The position numbers were made by a program, and so were the translations under genes. The notes under the pieces were generated by a model that was not told the DNA's origin, did not search any database, and worked only from the letters and a program-made list of their open reading frames with translations. Shown one piece after another: positions 17,759-27,375 of a DNA stretch of 64,000 nt (within the stretch, counting starts at the first letter, position 1; each line of letters opens with the position of its first letter). Source of the DNA: an uncultured Fretibacterium sp. Its GTDB lineage: Bacteria; Synergistota; Synergistia; Synergistales; Aminobacteriaceae. The DNA lies in contig CALGHA010000035.1 in NCBI GenBank assembly GCA_937915835.1, positions 8,889-72,888 of the forward strand, in the 5' to 3' direction.

Positions 17759-18259
17759 TTATTCTTTCTCGACCATCACGCAATACCCCGTAACGGTCAA
17801 GATATATTCATCTGCATCACGTTCTGTTGTATCGCGTGCGGCCCAAGAAATTCTTGCTGGAGTACATGAACCGTCTGTGAAGAAATTTATTATCTCAGGC
17901 TCAAACTTCCAGCCGTCATTTTCGGGTAAATTCTTAAGTTTCACGTTTTGCCACTCAAGCACAGTCGGACGCATTAAATTTGTTCCAAGAAATACGCTCA
18001 AGCTGTCTTCAGGCTCTTCCTTCTTCATGAGGGCTTCAGCAACGATAAATCCTCGCCGTGAAATTTCTTCGGTCTCAATCTTAAGTCTCACAGGAACCCC
18101 AGATAATGCCGTGTCAGTAGCTTCCTCGATTGCACGCTGTAAAGTCGCTGAAGGAGGCTCAAAGAAAAATGACAGTCTCGGCAAAAAAACTCCTGCTAAA
18201 GTTCCTGTAATCATCAAGACCATCATAATCTCAATTAACGTGAAACCTGAACGCTTCAA
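17759..18259 (-). CDS. gspH: Type II secretion minor pseudopilin, GspH-like
   Basis: Prepilin-like protein that caps or builds the pseudopilus. The TTG start at 18259 gives MKRSGFTLIEIMMVLMITG, an ideal short leader with Gly before the Phe cleavage residue and Glu at +5, and has GAGGAA about 8 bases upstream. An ATG at 18325 would place 22 extra residues before it and overlap gspG. The mature part is about 160 residues without the Ca-binding GspG signature. The order after gspG, and the length, suggest GspH, though GspI-type minor pilins look alike. Last gene of the operon. Confidence 0.75.
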   Translation of the reverse strand: MKRSGFTLIEIMMVLMITGTLAGVFLPRLSFFFEPPSATLQRAIEEATDTALSGVPVRLKIETEEISRRGFIVAEALMKKEEPEDSLSVFLGTNLMRPTVLEWQNVKLKNLPENDGWKFEPEIINFFTDGSCTPARISWAARDTTERDADEYILTVTGYCVMVEKE

Positions 18260-18275
18260 ATCTTTATTCCTCGCG

Positions 18276-18704
18276 TTAATCCTCGTTCGTAATGTCAGCG
18301 TTAATTCCTTCGCCGCCCTCTTCACCGTCAGGCCCGTAACTCATAATCTGGATATGTCCGTTCTGATTGCGATAGACGTAAGGATTTCCCCAAGGGTCAT
18401 CGGGAACTTTCTTGAGATATCCGCCGTCAGCATAGCGTCGTGGAACTGGTGAGGTCGTCGGTGCTGTAACGAGAGCGTCAAGCCCCTGTGAAGTTGAGGG
18501 GTAAAATCCGTTGTGCATTCTGTACATTTCGAGTGCGTCCTCAAGGCTGCGAATTTGTGTTGCGGCTGTTGTGCGCTGAGCTTCTGCGACTTGCGGACCA
18601 ATTCGAGGAACTACAAGAGCGGCCAATAAGCCCAGAATTACGACGACAACCATAATTTCAATCAAGGTAAAACCTTTACGCTTATTCTTAGTTTTCTTTG
18701 TCAT
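18276..18704 (-). CDS. gspG: Type II secretion major pseudopilin GspG
   Basis: Start at 18704 (MTKKTKNKRKGFTLIEIM) with AAAGGAG about 11 bases upstream; the longer in-frame start at 18755 lacks this. The leader KRKG|FTLIE matches prepilin peptidase sites. The mature part shows the GspG hallmarks: alignment of MYRMHNGFYPSTSQGLDALV, the YLKKVPDDPWGNPYVY block, and an acidic C-terminal loop (YGPDGEEGGEG) that normally binds calcium. It builds the pseudopilus that pushes substrates through the GspD channel. Confidence 0.95.
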   Translation of the reverse strand: MTKKTKNKRKGFTLIEIMVVVVILGLLAALVVPRIGPQVAEAQRTTAATQIRSLEDALEMYRMHNGFYPSTSQGLDALVTAPTTSPVPRRYADGGYLKKVPDDPWGNPYVYRNQNGHIQIMSYGPDGEEGGEGINADITNED

Positions 18705-18758
18705 GAATGAATTATCTCCTTTGAATAAATTTCTATAATCATAACATACTAACATTTT

Positions 18759-19916
18759 TTATCTCACGATACCGGCTAAGTCGAATACGGGCGTTAAGAT
18801 TGCCAGAACTATAAATCCTACGCTGAAGCCCAGCGACAAGACCATAATAGGCTCCATCAACGTAGAAAGTCTTTCCATTCGAGTCTGCGCAATTTCCCGG
18901 CATTGGTCAGATACGTTCGTCAAGGCTCCGGATAAATCCCCGCCCATTTCGCCAACTCGAACAACAGCAACAGTTTCTTCCGGCATTCCAATTTTCTCGA
19001 GGGCTTTATCGAAACGATGACCGGCTTTAACCATTTCTGCAGCATCAAGCCAACGTTGCTTGTAAGCGTCCATTGATGAGGCCATTCGTAATGCTTGAAC
19101 TAAGGGAATTCCTGATTTCAATAACGTGCTGATGTGAGACATTACGAGAGCTAAGTTGAGCTGATCCGTTATTCCTCGCATGAACGGCATGTTAATTTTC
19201 TTCCCCGTCCGTTTCATGATGAACCAGGCGACAAGTCCAGCTAACAATATCCATAAGCCATAATTCCCTAGAAAGTCAGACATCCCGATTAATATTCTCG
19301 TTGGCAACGGCAAAGTCTGGTGCATATCCTCGAATAATTCCGAGATTTTCGGGACAACGTAAGTCAACATGAACGAGACAACTCCGACACCGACAACCGC
19401 CATAACAATTGGATAGGTCATAGCTCCGCGAATTTTCCGTCTCAAGTCATCTTCAAGTTTGAACTCATCAGCCGCCTCATTCAGAACTGAGATTAACGTT
19501 CCTGACTGCTCTCCGGATTCAGCAACTCGCCACAAACTCTCGCGAAATGCTCCGGACTCAGCTAACGCCGTGTGAAATTTCCGGCCGCCTTCAACTTCAG
19601 CTAGCAATTTTTCCATTACCGGCTTCATATTTCTGTCGCGAGCTTGCCTTGACATTATGCGCAACGAATCAGCAAGAGGCAATCCAGACTTGAGATATGA
19701 CGACAAACTCCGGCAGAAAAAGATATGCTGTTCAAGAGGAAGTAACTTTATCCGTGAGCCTCTCCCTCCTTTTTTCTCCTCAGCAAGTTTCACGTCAACT
19801 ACAACAATTCCGCGCTCGGTCAAACGGTCAACAGCCTGCATTGATGAACCGGCCTCAATCGTTCCTTTCGTGTTCTTGCCTTTTGCGTCGTAACCTGAAT
19901 AATTGAAATATGGCAT
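18759..19916 (-). CDS. gspF: Type II secretion inner-membrane platform protein GspF
   Basis: 385 residues, three membrane helices (about 170-190, 220-240 and 360-380) and two repeated T2SSF cytoplasmic domains, the first with RSLSSYLKSGLPLADSLRIM and the second with SHISTLLKSGIPLVQALRMA. An N-terminal domain (residues 1-60) is also typical. The platform links the GspE ATPase to the pseudopilus. It starts on the base after the gspE stop, so the two are almost certainly cotranslated. Confidence 0.96.
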   Translation of the reverse strand: MPYFNYSGYDAKGKNTKGTIEAGSSMQAVDRLTERGIVVVDVKLAEEKKGGRGSRIKLLPLEQHIFFCRSLSSYLKSGLPLADSLRIMSRQARDRNMKPVMEKLLAEVEGGRKFHTALAESGAFRESLWRVAESGEQSGTLISVLNEAADEFKLEDDLRRKIRGAMTYPIVMAVVGVGVVSFMLTYVVPKISELFEDMHQTLPLPTRILIGMSDFLGNYGLWILLAGLVAWFIMKRTGKKINMPFMRGITDQLNLALVMSHISTLLKSGIPLVQALRMASSMDAYKQRWLDAAEMVKAGHRFDKALEKIGMPEETVAVVRVGEMGGDLSGALTNVSDQCREIAQTRMERLSTLMEPIMVLSLGFSVGFIVLAILTPVFDLAGIVR

Positions 19917-21416
19917 TTAATCTTCTCCCGCAACTCTCGTTAATTCATCCGGCGAAGTCAATCCAGACTGAACAGCCGATAATCCGATTTCCCATAACGT
20001 TTTGAAGCCGCTTCGTCTGGCAATTTCCCTCAACTTTGAAGCCGCCGCTCCTGACACAAACGCTTCTTGAATTTCCTCATTCACTACAAACTGCTCATAA
20101 AGTCCGACGCGTCCACGATAGCCCGTGTTATGGCACTCAGAACAACCAACCGGAGCAAACGCTCGAGTTAAGCCCTGTTTTGCCATCATCGCCGGAGGAT
20201 TAATCTCACGTCTGCAATGCGGGCATAATCTCCTGGCCAATCTCTGCGCAACCGTTCCAATCATACAGCTTGCGGCTAAATACGGCTCAATCCCCATGTC
20301 AACAAGTCGAATTATCGCGCTGATTGAGTCGTTCGTGTGAAGTGTCGACAAAACTAAATGTCCCGTTAATGACGCCTGAACTCCAATATGTGCAGTCTCA
20401 AAGTCTCGCATTTCTCCGATCATTACGATATCAGGGTCCTGACGCAAGATTGAACGCAACGCCGCCGCAAAAGTTACTCCGGCTTTCTCGTTGACCTGAA
20501 TTTGCGAAACTCCGGGCAATGCATACTCAACTGGATCTTCAACGGTGATAATATTCACTTCAGGACGCGCTAATGCTTGCAAAATTGCGTAAAGGCTCGT
20601 TGATTTTCCGCTTCCGGTTGGTCCTGTGAACAAAATCATTCCATGAGGCCTGTGAATTAAATCATCCATGATTGAACGTTCACGAGCTTCCATTCCTAAA
20701 TCTTCAAGCGTCAATAATCCATGTCCCTTATCGAGCAAACGCATTGCAATTCTCTCACCGTATTGCGTCGGAACAAGTCCTACACGAACATCTACAGCTC
20801 TGTCACCGAGTGTAATTCCGATACGGCCGTCCTGAGGTGCCATGTGTTCAGCAATATCCATTCGAGACATAACTTTTATTCGGCTGGTTAACGGCGCTTG
20901 ATGTGAACGCGGAAGTCTCAATCTGTCCTGCAAAACTCCGTCAATCCGAAATCTTATCAACACTTCATCTTCATACGGCTCAACGTGAATATCCGTAGCT
21001 CGCTGTCTCAAAGCGTCAACAAACAGGCCGTTCACCAATCTTATAACAGGAACATCAACGGAATCACTCAAGACATCTTCACGCGTCAAATCGTCAATGT
21101 CATCAATTCCCTCAATATTTTTAGCGGCTTCATCAGCGGCAACACTCCGTAAGTCATAAAGTGTGTGAATTAAATCGCCAAGTTCCTTTTCGTCTCGAAG
21201 CTCAATATCAATCGGAAATCCCAACGCTACACCGAGCATCTGAGCTTTGGGCCAAGCGTCGAAATCCACAGCTCCAACAATTAAAACGCCGTCTTCAATC
21301 CTTAATGGGACAATTCGGGCTTGTCTCAAAATGTCTAAACCCATTCCGTCGGGTAACAAGCTCGAAACTTCTTTTGCTTCAGGAAGAGGCTTTAATGCTT
21401 GTTCTGTTTCTGCCAT
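19917..21416 (-). CDS. gspE: Type II secretion ATPase GspE
   Basis: 499 residues. N-terminal GspE_N-like domain, then the secretion ATPase core: Walker A GPTGSGKST (about 263), the Asp box region (ITVEDPVEY), Walker B with QDPDIVMIGEMRD and the His box LVLSTLHTND. A zinc-binding tetracysteine domain follows (CPHC near 398 and CSEC near 428, ahead of NTGYRGRVGLYE), which separates GspE/PilB from PilT. Powers pseudopilus assembly. The single ATPase with gspD, C, K, L and M around it favours T2SS over type IV pili. Confidence 0.96.
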   Translation of the reverse strand: MAETEQALKPLPEAKEVSSLLPDGMGLDILRQARIVPLRIEDGVLIVGAVDFDAWPKAQMLGVALGFPIDIELRDEKELGDLIHTLYDLRSVAADEAAKNIEGIDDIDDLTREDVLSDSVDVPVIRLVNGLFVDALRQRATDIHVEPYEDEVLIRFRIDGVLQDRLRLPRSHQAPLTSRIKVMSRMDIAEHMAPQDGRIGITLGDRAVDVRVGLVPTQYGERIAMRLLDKGHGLLTLEDLGMEARERSIMDDLIHRPHGMILFTGPTGSGKSTSLYAILQALARPEVNIITVEDPVEYALPGVSQIQVNEKAGVTFAAALRSILRQDPDIVMIGEMRDFETAHIGVQASLTGHLVLSTLHTNDSISAIIRLVDMGIEPYLAASCMIGTVAQRLARRLCPHCRREINPPAMMAKQGLTRAFAPVGCSECHNTGYRGRVGLYEQFVVNEEIQEAFVSGAAASKLREIARRSGFKTLWEIGLSAVQSGLTSPDELTRVAGED

Positions 21417-21420
21417 GAAA

Positions 21421-23562
21421 TTATTTCCTCTTTAAGCTCTTCTGATAAAGCTCACGGAACCGAATATCAATCTCAGACTCAACAGGACTTACGTCAATAC
21501 TGGCGAGTTCACGGCGTGCGGGCCTTGTGATAATATTACCCTTGATGATATTTCCGTCGTCATATCCGTCGTCATATCCGTTGACATCAGGCATACTAAC
21601 ATCAGGTGAAGAAAACGGCTGAGTAAATCCTGCCGCCCTCATCGTAGCTCCCCTCATCTGCTCAGGGTTCGTTATAATCGTGGGCGTTAAGAAAATCACA
21701 AAGTCAACTTTTTCTTTCTCCTTCGATAATTTCTGAAACAATCCGCCAATCAAAGGGATATACGAAATTCCAGGCACACGACGCTTCACAGAACGTTCTG
21801 TTTCTTTTATCAAGCCGCCCAAAATTATTGTCTCACCATCGGCGACAATTACCGAAGTGTTGACTTCACGCTTTGACGTTATCGGTGTCGGAACTCCTGA
21901 AGGTGTCATTACGTCCTCTGTCGTCTGCTTAATGTCCATCGCTACGAGATTTCCGCTTCGAATATGAGGAGTTACGGTTAATGTCAAGCCAGTATCTTTG
22001 TAGTCATAATTGCTCTGAACCGCGCTCGTATTCGATAAATCCGAAGTTGAGCCTTTCATAACAGGAATAACCTGGCCGACTTGGAACGAGCTTTCTTTGT
22101 TGTCCAGACACATTAAGCGCGGCACTGATAAGACGTTGACGGCGTTATACTTCTTGAGTAATTCAATCGTCGCATACATGAACGGAACAGGCGAGAACTC
22201 CGTAGTCGTGTATAAATTTCCCGCACGGTCATAATAATGTTCCTCACGTCTCAAAGAATCGTTATACATCGTCATGAAAGTTGAAGGCACCGAATTTTCA
22301 CCGAGCGTTCCTGTTCCTCCTAAGAGAAACTCATCCCAGAGCTTACCGCCGATAACTGTCCAGTCAATGCCGTTATTCTCAAGATTGCTTACGTTGATTT
22401 CAGCGATGAAGCCTCGTAACAAAATTTGCTTGGATTGAACATCAATCGCGTCAAGAATAGGCACAAGCGAGTCAAATTGTCGTTGAGTTGCCGCAAAAAT
22501 CAGGCTGTTAGTCGCCACGTCAGGAACAACCGTAGCAGGAAATCTCGCCGAGTCAGCACCGAGCATCGTCGTTGTTGACGCTAAAACTCTTCCGACTTGT
22601 TCAGCCGCCGCAGTTGCGTCAATATTTTTCAACCTGTAAATGTGAAAGTCGCCGATTTTTGAGTCAACATCGAGTTCACGAATTATTGTTGTTGCCCGAT
22701 CAATCGCACTTCTTGAACCTACAACGATAACTTTTTTGCTGGGAGCATCAGCGATCGCGTTCAAGCCTTGAAGAGGTCCGTTAGACTGAGCGATTGCATT
22801 GATTTGAGCTGCTACAGTTGTCGGGTCAGAATATCTCAGCTCATAAGTTCTGGTTGACCTTGCACTTCTGGGATCATCTAATTGACGAACTACTTTCATT
22901 GCTTTGTTCACGTCCGTAGCTTTTCCCTGCAGCAAAATATCTTTTCCATTACCAACAGGAAAAACAAGCAAGGCAGGCCCAAATGACTGCTGTAACGCCG
23001 GTATGACACTCTCAACAGTAATATAATCAATAGGGACAATGTAAGTTACAGTTTCTTCACCAAAACCAGGCCCAGTTTTTCCGCGATAAACTTCAGAAGA
23101 AGTGCTTGTGTTCCCTTGACGTATAACTGAATAAGTCCCCATATTCTGAAGCGATAAATTATTCATTTGGAGAGTTGAAAGCATAATCTCGCGAGCATCG
23201 CTAGGAGATACGGGTCTAGGTGAAACTATTGTAATCTTTACATTGAGATTTGGCGGCACAATTATATTTTCTTCAAGAAGCACTGACATGAAAAAAATAA
23301 ACTGTCTGATATCCAAATCTTTGAAATTAAGAGGAACTATCCCTTTGCGTCTTGCTTCTTCAGCGGCACGTCGAAGATCTTGCTCCTGTTCTGGTGTCAA
23401 TTCTCCGCCGATTGCCGTCGTTGAAGAAGTAGTAGGCTGATTTGCAGGAGGATTATTTCTCTGAGGCTGATTTTGTGATGCCGGCCTTCGTATCGCTCCT
23501 TCAACACTGGAATTAGCTGCTAATGTAAAAATTAATATCCATGAAATTTTTTTCAGGTTCAA
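21421..23562 (-). CDS. gspD: Type II secretion secretin GspD
   Basis: Outer-membrane secretin channel, 713 residues. Signal peptide in the first 23 residues, a Gln/Asn/Pro-rich linker, N0 domain with the VPPNLNVKITIVS block, N1/N2 modules, and a secretin C-domain with the conserved VPxLG-type segment (VPGISYIPLIGGLFQ) and DFVIFLTPTIITNP. A C-terminal stretch of about 60 residues could be a pilotin-binding S-domain. TTG start with GGGGGA upstream. No pilotin gene was seen. Spacing upstream (82 bases) is the widest in the operon, and an internal promoter may lie there. Confidence 0.95.
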   Translation of the reverse strand: MNLKKISWILIFTLAANSSVEGAIRRPASQNQPQRNNPPANQPTTSSTTAIGGELTPEQEQDLRRAAEEARRKGIVPLNFKDLDIRQFIFFMSVLLEENIIVPPNLNVKITIVSPRPVSPSDAREIMLSTLQMNNLSLQNMGTYSVIRQGNTSTSSEVYRGKTGPGFGEETVTYIVPIDYITVESVIPALQQSFGPALLVFPVGNGKDILLQGKATDVNKAMKVVRQLDDPRSARSTRTYELRYSDPTTVAAQINAIAQSNGPLQGLNAIADAPSKKVIVVGSRSAIDRATTIIRELDVDSKIGDFHIYRLKNIDATAAAEQVGRVLASTTTMLGADSARFPATVVPDVATNSLIFAATQRQFDSLVPILDAIDVQSKQILLRGFIAEINVSNLENNGIDWTVIGGKLWDEFLLGGTGTLGENSVPSTFMTMYNDSLRREEHYYDRAGNLYTTTEFSPVPFMYATIELLKKYNAVNVLSVPRLMCLDNKESSFQVGQVIPVMKGSTSDLSNTSAVQSNYDYKDTGLTLTVTPHIRSGNLVAMDIKQTTEDVMTPSGVPTPITSKREVNTSVIVADGETIILGGLIKETERSVKRRVPGISYIPLIGGLFQKLSKEKEKVDFVIFLTPTIITNPEQMRGATMRAAGFTQPFSSPDVSMPDVNGYDDGYDDGNIIKGNIITRPARRELASIDVSPVESEIDIRFRELYQKSLKRK

Positions 23563-23595
23563 ATTGTCAACATCCCCCGTCCGTAAAAATGAGTA

Positions 23596-23626
23596 ATTAT
23601 AATTAGAGATATATACTTAGTGTAAA
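23596..23626 (-). promoter_or_regulatory. Possible internal promoter before gspD
   Basis: Minus-strand TTTACA (23621-23626) and TATAAT (23596-23601) with a 19-base spacer, longer than ideal. It is in the only sizeable gap inside the secretion operon. Confidence 0.3.
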
Positions 23627-23644
23627 TAATACTACAAATCAGAA

Positions 23645-23977
23645 TTATTCAGCAACATAAATTACTGTCGAACGTCCATCAGCTATAGTAATCGTAACTT
23701 GTTTATATTTAAGCTCGTAATCCTCAACAGTAATCGAACGTTTTTCTGCCCTCCATGTAATATTATTCTCGTCATCAGTGCCATTGTCGGACATGTCCTC
23801 TTCAACCCGAAAACGAAGCCAGATTTTTTGTGCTGCTGCCGTTAATTCACGTTCAGCCTGAAGTTCCCCCAAAAGTTTATACGACATCGCAATTAATCTA
23901 TAGCCTGCAGAGATTACAAGCCCAGCAATTGCGACAGACACGAGAACTTCCATTAATGTAAAACCCTTTCGCTTCAT
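23645..23977 (-). CDS. gspI: Type II secretion minor pseudopilin, GspI-like
   Basis: Start placed at 23977, giving MKRKGFTLMEVLVSVAIAG, a classic short prepilin leader (Gly|Phe, Glu at +5). A longer frame to 24055 reads back into gspC, has no better ribosome site, and would put 26 residues before the leader. The mature part is about 105 residues, mostly Glu/Lys-rich strands, the size of GspI. GspI normally initiates pseudopilus assembly with J and K, both present in this operon. Confidence 0.8.
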   Translation of the reverse strand: MKRKGFTLMEVLVSVAIAGLVISAGYRLIAMSYKLLGELQAERELTAAAQKIWLRFRVEEDMSDNGTDDENNITWRAEKRSITVEDYELKYKQVTITIADGRSTVIYVAE

Positions 23978-23987
23978 CTTAACAACA

Positions 23988-24977
23988 TTAACGCACAACA
24001 TAACGCAGCGCCGTATTGTTTCCTCCGCGTGTAACTTCAACGTCAAATCTTTCACTATTCATGAGAGAGTTAATCGAGTTCGCAATATCCCCCATGTTCG
24101 TAAAAGGAATTCCGTTGACGGATTTAATCACATCGCCTCGTTGAACTCCAAGACGTTTTAATATGCTGTCATTCTGTATCCATTGGACTTCGAGGCCTCC
24201 GGCTGTTTCATTCGGACGCATGCGAATACGTTTAAGCTCATCAAATGGATTTTGAACGAGCTGATTAACAACTTCGCTTGGAACTTCACCTTCTTGATTT
24301 CCGGGCACAGCAGCTACGATATTTCCAGTTTGTTGGGATTTTTCGGGCTCTTTTGATGGTGAAGGTACAGGCTTCGGGGTTTCCTCAACTTTTTTTTCGA
24401 CGATTGGCCCGTACGTGATGTATTTCTTAATTCTCGTTTTATTTCGCTTAAAATCAGCTTCATAAGAATTTACACTCTCAAGCCTGAAACGGTCTATATT
24501 TTTCCCGATAAGCAAAAGTTTCAAGCCGTCTCTATTCTCAACCCAAGCTCCAATTCCCGGCAGTGTTCCTCTTAAAACTAAGTCTTCAAGTGTAGGTTCA
24601 GGCTCTTTAGGCTTGACCTCAACAACCGGCTTCGGGGCTTCCTCAACAACTGCGGGCTTCTGCGGTGAAATGTGAAATGGGTTAGCTTTGGCAAATTCAC
24701 CAAGTCCGCGATTTGCATTGCTGGTCTCAACGTTATTGCTCTGGCTGGAAATTATCGAGTTCGTAACTCCTCCTGTGCCTGAAAATTTCTCGAAAGCATA
24801 ACCAATTCCGACGCTGGCTAAACGTCCAAGAACTAATCCGCATAACAACGGAAGGACTAACAGCCACACAGCATAAATTTTTCCGTCAGCTTCTTTTTCA
24901 TCAGATTTAACTTTTTCGGTCTTGGTTCCTCGTGTGAATTTTATTCCTGTGAAAATGTCTCGTATCCTGTCAAACAT
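23988..24977 (-). CDS. gspC: Type II secretion inner-membrane protein GspC
   Basis: 329 residues: a basic cytoplasmic start, one membrane helix (about 33-50), a Pro/Glu-rich linker, an HR domain around GTLPGIGAWVENRDGLKLLLIG that contacts the secretin N0 domain, a second Pro/Lys linker and a C-terminal PDZ-like domain (LGVQRGDVIKSVNGIPF). GspC connects the inner-membrane platform with GspD and helps choose substrates. 28 bases follow the GspN-like gene. Confidence 0.9.
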   Translation of the reverse strand: MFDRIRDIFTGIKFTRGTKTEKVKSDEKEADGKIYAVWLLVLPLLCGLVLGRLASVGIGYAFEKFSGTGGVTNSIISSQSNNVETSNANRGLGEFAKANPFHISPQKPAVVEEAPKPVVEVKPKEPEPTLEDLVLRGTLPGIGAWVENRDGLKLLLIGKNIDRFRLESVNSYEADFKRNKTRIKKYITYGPIVEKKVEETPKPVPSPSKEPEKSQQTGNIVAAVPGNQEGEVPSEVVNQLVQNPFDELKRIRMRPNETAGGLEVQWIQNDSILKRLGVQRGDVIKSVNGIPFTNMGDIANSINSLMNSERFDVEVTRGGNNTALRYVVR

Positions 24978-25005
24978 AATTTACTTCACCCCTTGTAAAA
25001 TTATT

Positions 25006-25581
25006 TCAACGCCGCAAGTACCATGTATCACCGGCACGCATTAAAGGCAGAAAATTCATCATCAAATCCATGTTGGGTAAAAATTCTTCCGGTACACTTA
25101 ATCTAGCATCAGCCCGGCCAATTCTCATGCTAGCCGTGTTAATTGACATATAACCGTTTATGCCGAATTCCCCGTTAGCTCTGAGCTGGTCAAGCATAAT
25201 TTCACTCGGTCTCGCGATTAACGTAAAGCCTCCGTCGCCGAAATTTATGACTTGTCCAATCTGAACACTGCCTCCCTTGAAGCTAATCTCAGCAGTCGGA
25301 GCAAAATTCTTAACGCTCGCTAAAAATCTCGGCCTTATTGTTACTGAACTGAATGAAACATTAGCCATTCCGCTTAAAGTCAAGTTATGAACGGTAAACC
25401 CGTCAGAAACTCCAGAGACGTCAGAATAATTTACGCGCATTCCCTGACGAGCTAAATATGAATGTGCCGCTGACATCGCAAATTTCCCAACTTCCTGCCA
25501 TTCCATAAAAACATAGAGGGCATAAAGAAAGCCGATTATGAACAACAAAATTTTGAATATGTTAATTAGTGAACGTTTCAT
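25006..25581 (-). CDS. gspN: GspN-like type II secretion protein
   Basis: 191 residues: an N-terminal membrane helix (about 8-27) and a periplasmic domain made of short beta repeats (FTVHNLTLSGMANVSFSSV, FKGGSVQIGQVINFGDGG) resembling the GspN/AsmA-like fold. The call rests on its place between gspM and gspC and on this layout rather than on a strict motif. GspN is optional in T2SS and its role is unclear. Could instead be a lineage-specific accessory subunit. Confidence 0.65.
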   Translation of the reverse strand: MKRSLINIFKILLFIIGFLYALYVFMEWQEVGKFAMSAAHSYLARQGMRVNYSDVSGVSDGFTVHNLTLSGMANVSFSSVTIRPRFLASVKNFAPTAEISFKGGSVQIGQVINFGDGGFTLIARPSEIMLDQLRANGEFGINGYMSINTASMRIGRADARLSVPEEFLPNMDLMMNFLPLMRAGDTWYLRR

Positions 25582-25596
25582 GATTTAATCCAGATT

Positions 25597-26091
25597 TTAA
25601 TTCATTGGTCCTATTATCGCCGATATCGTCAACAATCTTTCACTTCCGGCCGGCAAGGCTCGAAGCTCAACAGCTATAAATCTCACGCCTCGTGATGCTA
25701 ATTCCCTCTGTAATTCCTCGAACTCCTCAATGTAAAGCCGATTAATCTCGACTGCCTGATTTCTTCCGTCAGGTGAAATTCTGTTTACTCGGCTCCCTAA
25801 TTGCATTCTTTCTGAGACCTGAGCAAACACCGTAGGAACATCGACATTACGATTAATATTACCTGAGTTATTCGCAGGAGCTAAAGTTTTGTATTCATCG
25901 GCGAGCATTAAGAGAGTTCGCCAGCGCGTCTGTTGAGAAGTCAAAGTGTTATTGCTCTGAGTTACCCAGTTATTTACGATTGAGACACCTGACCAGACAG
26001 CTAATGTTAATATCACAGCCGCAAGAAATTTTACAGAACCGGAAGCCTCACCTCGCAAAACGCTTCTTGCTGAGTCTAAATTTATCGCCAT
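25597..26091 (-). CDS. gspM: GspM-like type II secretion protein
   Basis: 164 residues with one membrane helix near residues 22-40 and a ferredoxin-like periplasmic region, the size and topology of GspM/PilO. No invariant motif marks this family; position after gspL and the helix plus coiled-coil topology give the call. GspM pairs with GspL in the inner-membrane platform. Confidence 0.7.
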   Translation of the reverse strand: MAINLDSARSVLRGEASGSVKFLAAVILTLAVWSGVSIVNNWVTQSNNTLTSQQTRWRTLLMLADEYKTLAPANNSGNINRNVDVPTVFAQVSERMQLGSRVNRISPDGRNQAVEINRLYIEEFEELQRELASRGVRFIAVELRALPAGSERLLTISAIIGPMN

Positions 26092-26100
26092 AATTTATTT

Positions 26101-27375
26101 TCACCACCTGATGCGCAAATCAAATCGATAGCCAATTCCCGAGACAAATTGCGTATTATCAACCTGAGCAAGATTAGCCCGAGTCTCCCAAGCCTTACGG
26201 AAATTTAATACCGTCGTCATATCCGGAGCTACTCCCGTGCAGTCAATTCCTTCTGAATTATAACGGATAACGTCGAGTGTAACGTCAAGGCTTTGTCCAT
26301 CCGTGAAAATGTCGCCTAAGTCAGCAAGTACATTCTCTAAGGGCTTTCCTTCTTGGGCTGTTCCTGTTAAAGCGGCTATTCTGTCACGGGCTAAAGAGAC
26401 TGGATTTGCTATTCTTCCTGTATGCTGAGGGTCAAAGACTTGTTTATAATAATTCTCTGAACGAGTACGGATTTCCTGAACCTGATTTTGAAGCTGATAC
26501 CATCGCAATAATCCTGCTGTGAGCATAATTACTCCGAAGATAAGAAGCCAGCTTGATACACGAGTTAATAATCTCACAACACGCTCTAAATCTTTTGCCC
26601 CTTCCAAGACCGAACGGGACAAATTCACGTTATTAATCCATGAACAAGTTTTTACGCTCTCACTGATAACCTCGTTAAATTCCTCGTCAACTTCATCATC
26701 GCCAGAAGCATAAACTACGAAATTTCCGCCCCGTTCAAGCTCCCGGCTCTTGCAATACGCGTCATACCAGGCCAATTCTTTTTTTTCGGTCGTGTCGTCA
26801 ATCAATTTTCGCCAGCGATATAAAACCGGCTTATTCTTCTGCCACAAAAACGAGCAAATATTTTCCTCATCGATCCACATCGTTACGCCCGAACCGTCGT
26901 AATCTTCAAGCTGTGAGATAAACGGTAACGGAGCAGGCCAGATTTTACCTGAATTGGATTTGTCGTTGTTTATCGAGGGGATTGCAAGCTCATCGGGCGA
27001 AACGTACCAGACTAAACCATTTGCACCTCGTCCGGTTTTCGTGAGAGTTACAGGGAAAATCTCAAGCTCTCCGGCAGCAGAAAACGGCAAAACTTGAAGC
27101 CTCAAAGCGTCGCGTATCTTCGTATTATTCGCGAAAGGGAATGAGAACTCCTCAAGCGATAATGACTTCATCGGCACTAATGTAATTCGGCCGCTTGAAC
27201 CCTCCGTGAGAATTTTTACGGCCTTGCGTGTTACTTCCTCATTCTCGCCGGTTTCCTCGTTTTTGATAACCTGCTTAATCTCTATAATTCTGCGAAATTC
27301 TGTGTCGTCAAAATTTTCTTGTCTGGAACGGCTGAATAAATTAATTTTCTGTGATAATAAATCCTTAAGGCTCAT
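26101..27375 (-). CDS. gspL: GspL-like type II secretion protein
   Basis: Start at 27375 (MSLKDLLSQKINLF), where GGGAGG lies 5 bases upstream and the ATG overlaps the gspK stop as ATGA; an ATG four codons earlier lacks this spacing. About 424 residues: an actin-like cytoplasmic domain of about 270 residues, a membrane helix (about 282-300) and a C-terminal periplasmic ferredoxin-like domain. GspL recruits GspE to the platform. Sequence is divergent, so the call leans on topology and gene order. Confidence 0.8.
   Translation of the reverse strand: MSLKDLLSQKINLFSRSRQENFDDTEFRRIIEIKQVIKNEETGENEEVTRKAVKILTEGSSGRITLVPMKSLSLEEFSFPFANNTKIRDALRLQVLPFSAAGELEIFPVTLTKTGRGANGLVWYVSPDELAIPSINNDKSNSGKIWPAPLPFISQLEDYDGSGVTMWIDEENICSFLWQKNKPVLYRWRKLIDDTTEKKELAWYDAYCKSRELERGGNFVVYASGDDEVDEEFNEVISESVKTCSWINNVNLSRSVLEGAKDLERVVRLLTRVSSWLLIFGVIMLTAGLLRWYQLQNQVQEIRTRSENYYKQVFDPQHTGRIANPVSLARDRIAALTGTAQEGKPLENVLADLGDIFTDGQSLDVTLDVIRYNSEGIDCTGVAPDMTTVLNFRKAWETRANLAQVDNTQFVSGIGYRFDLRIRW

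Noticed and set aside
18259..18325. ATG at 18325 as the gspH start
   Set aside because: It would put 22 residues before the prepilin leader and overlap gspG by 50 bases; the TTG at 18259 has a ribosome site at normal distance.
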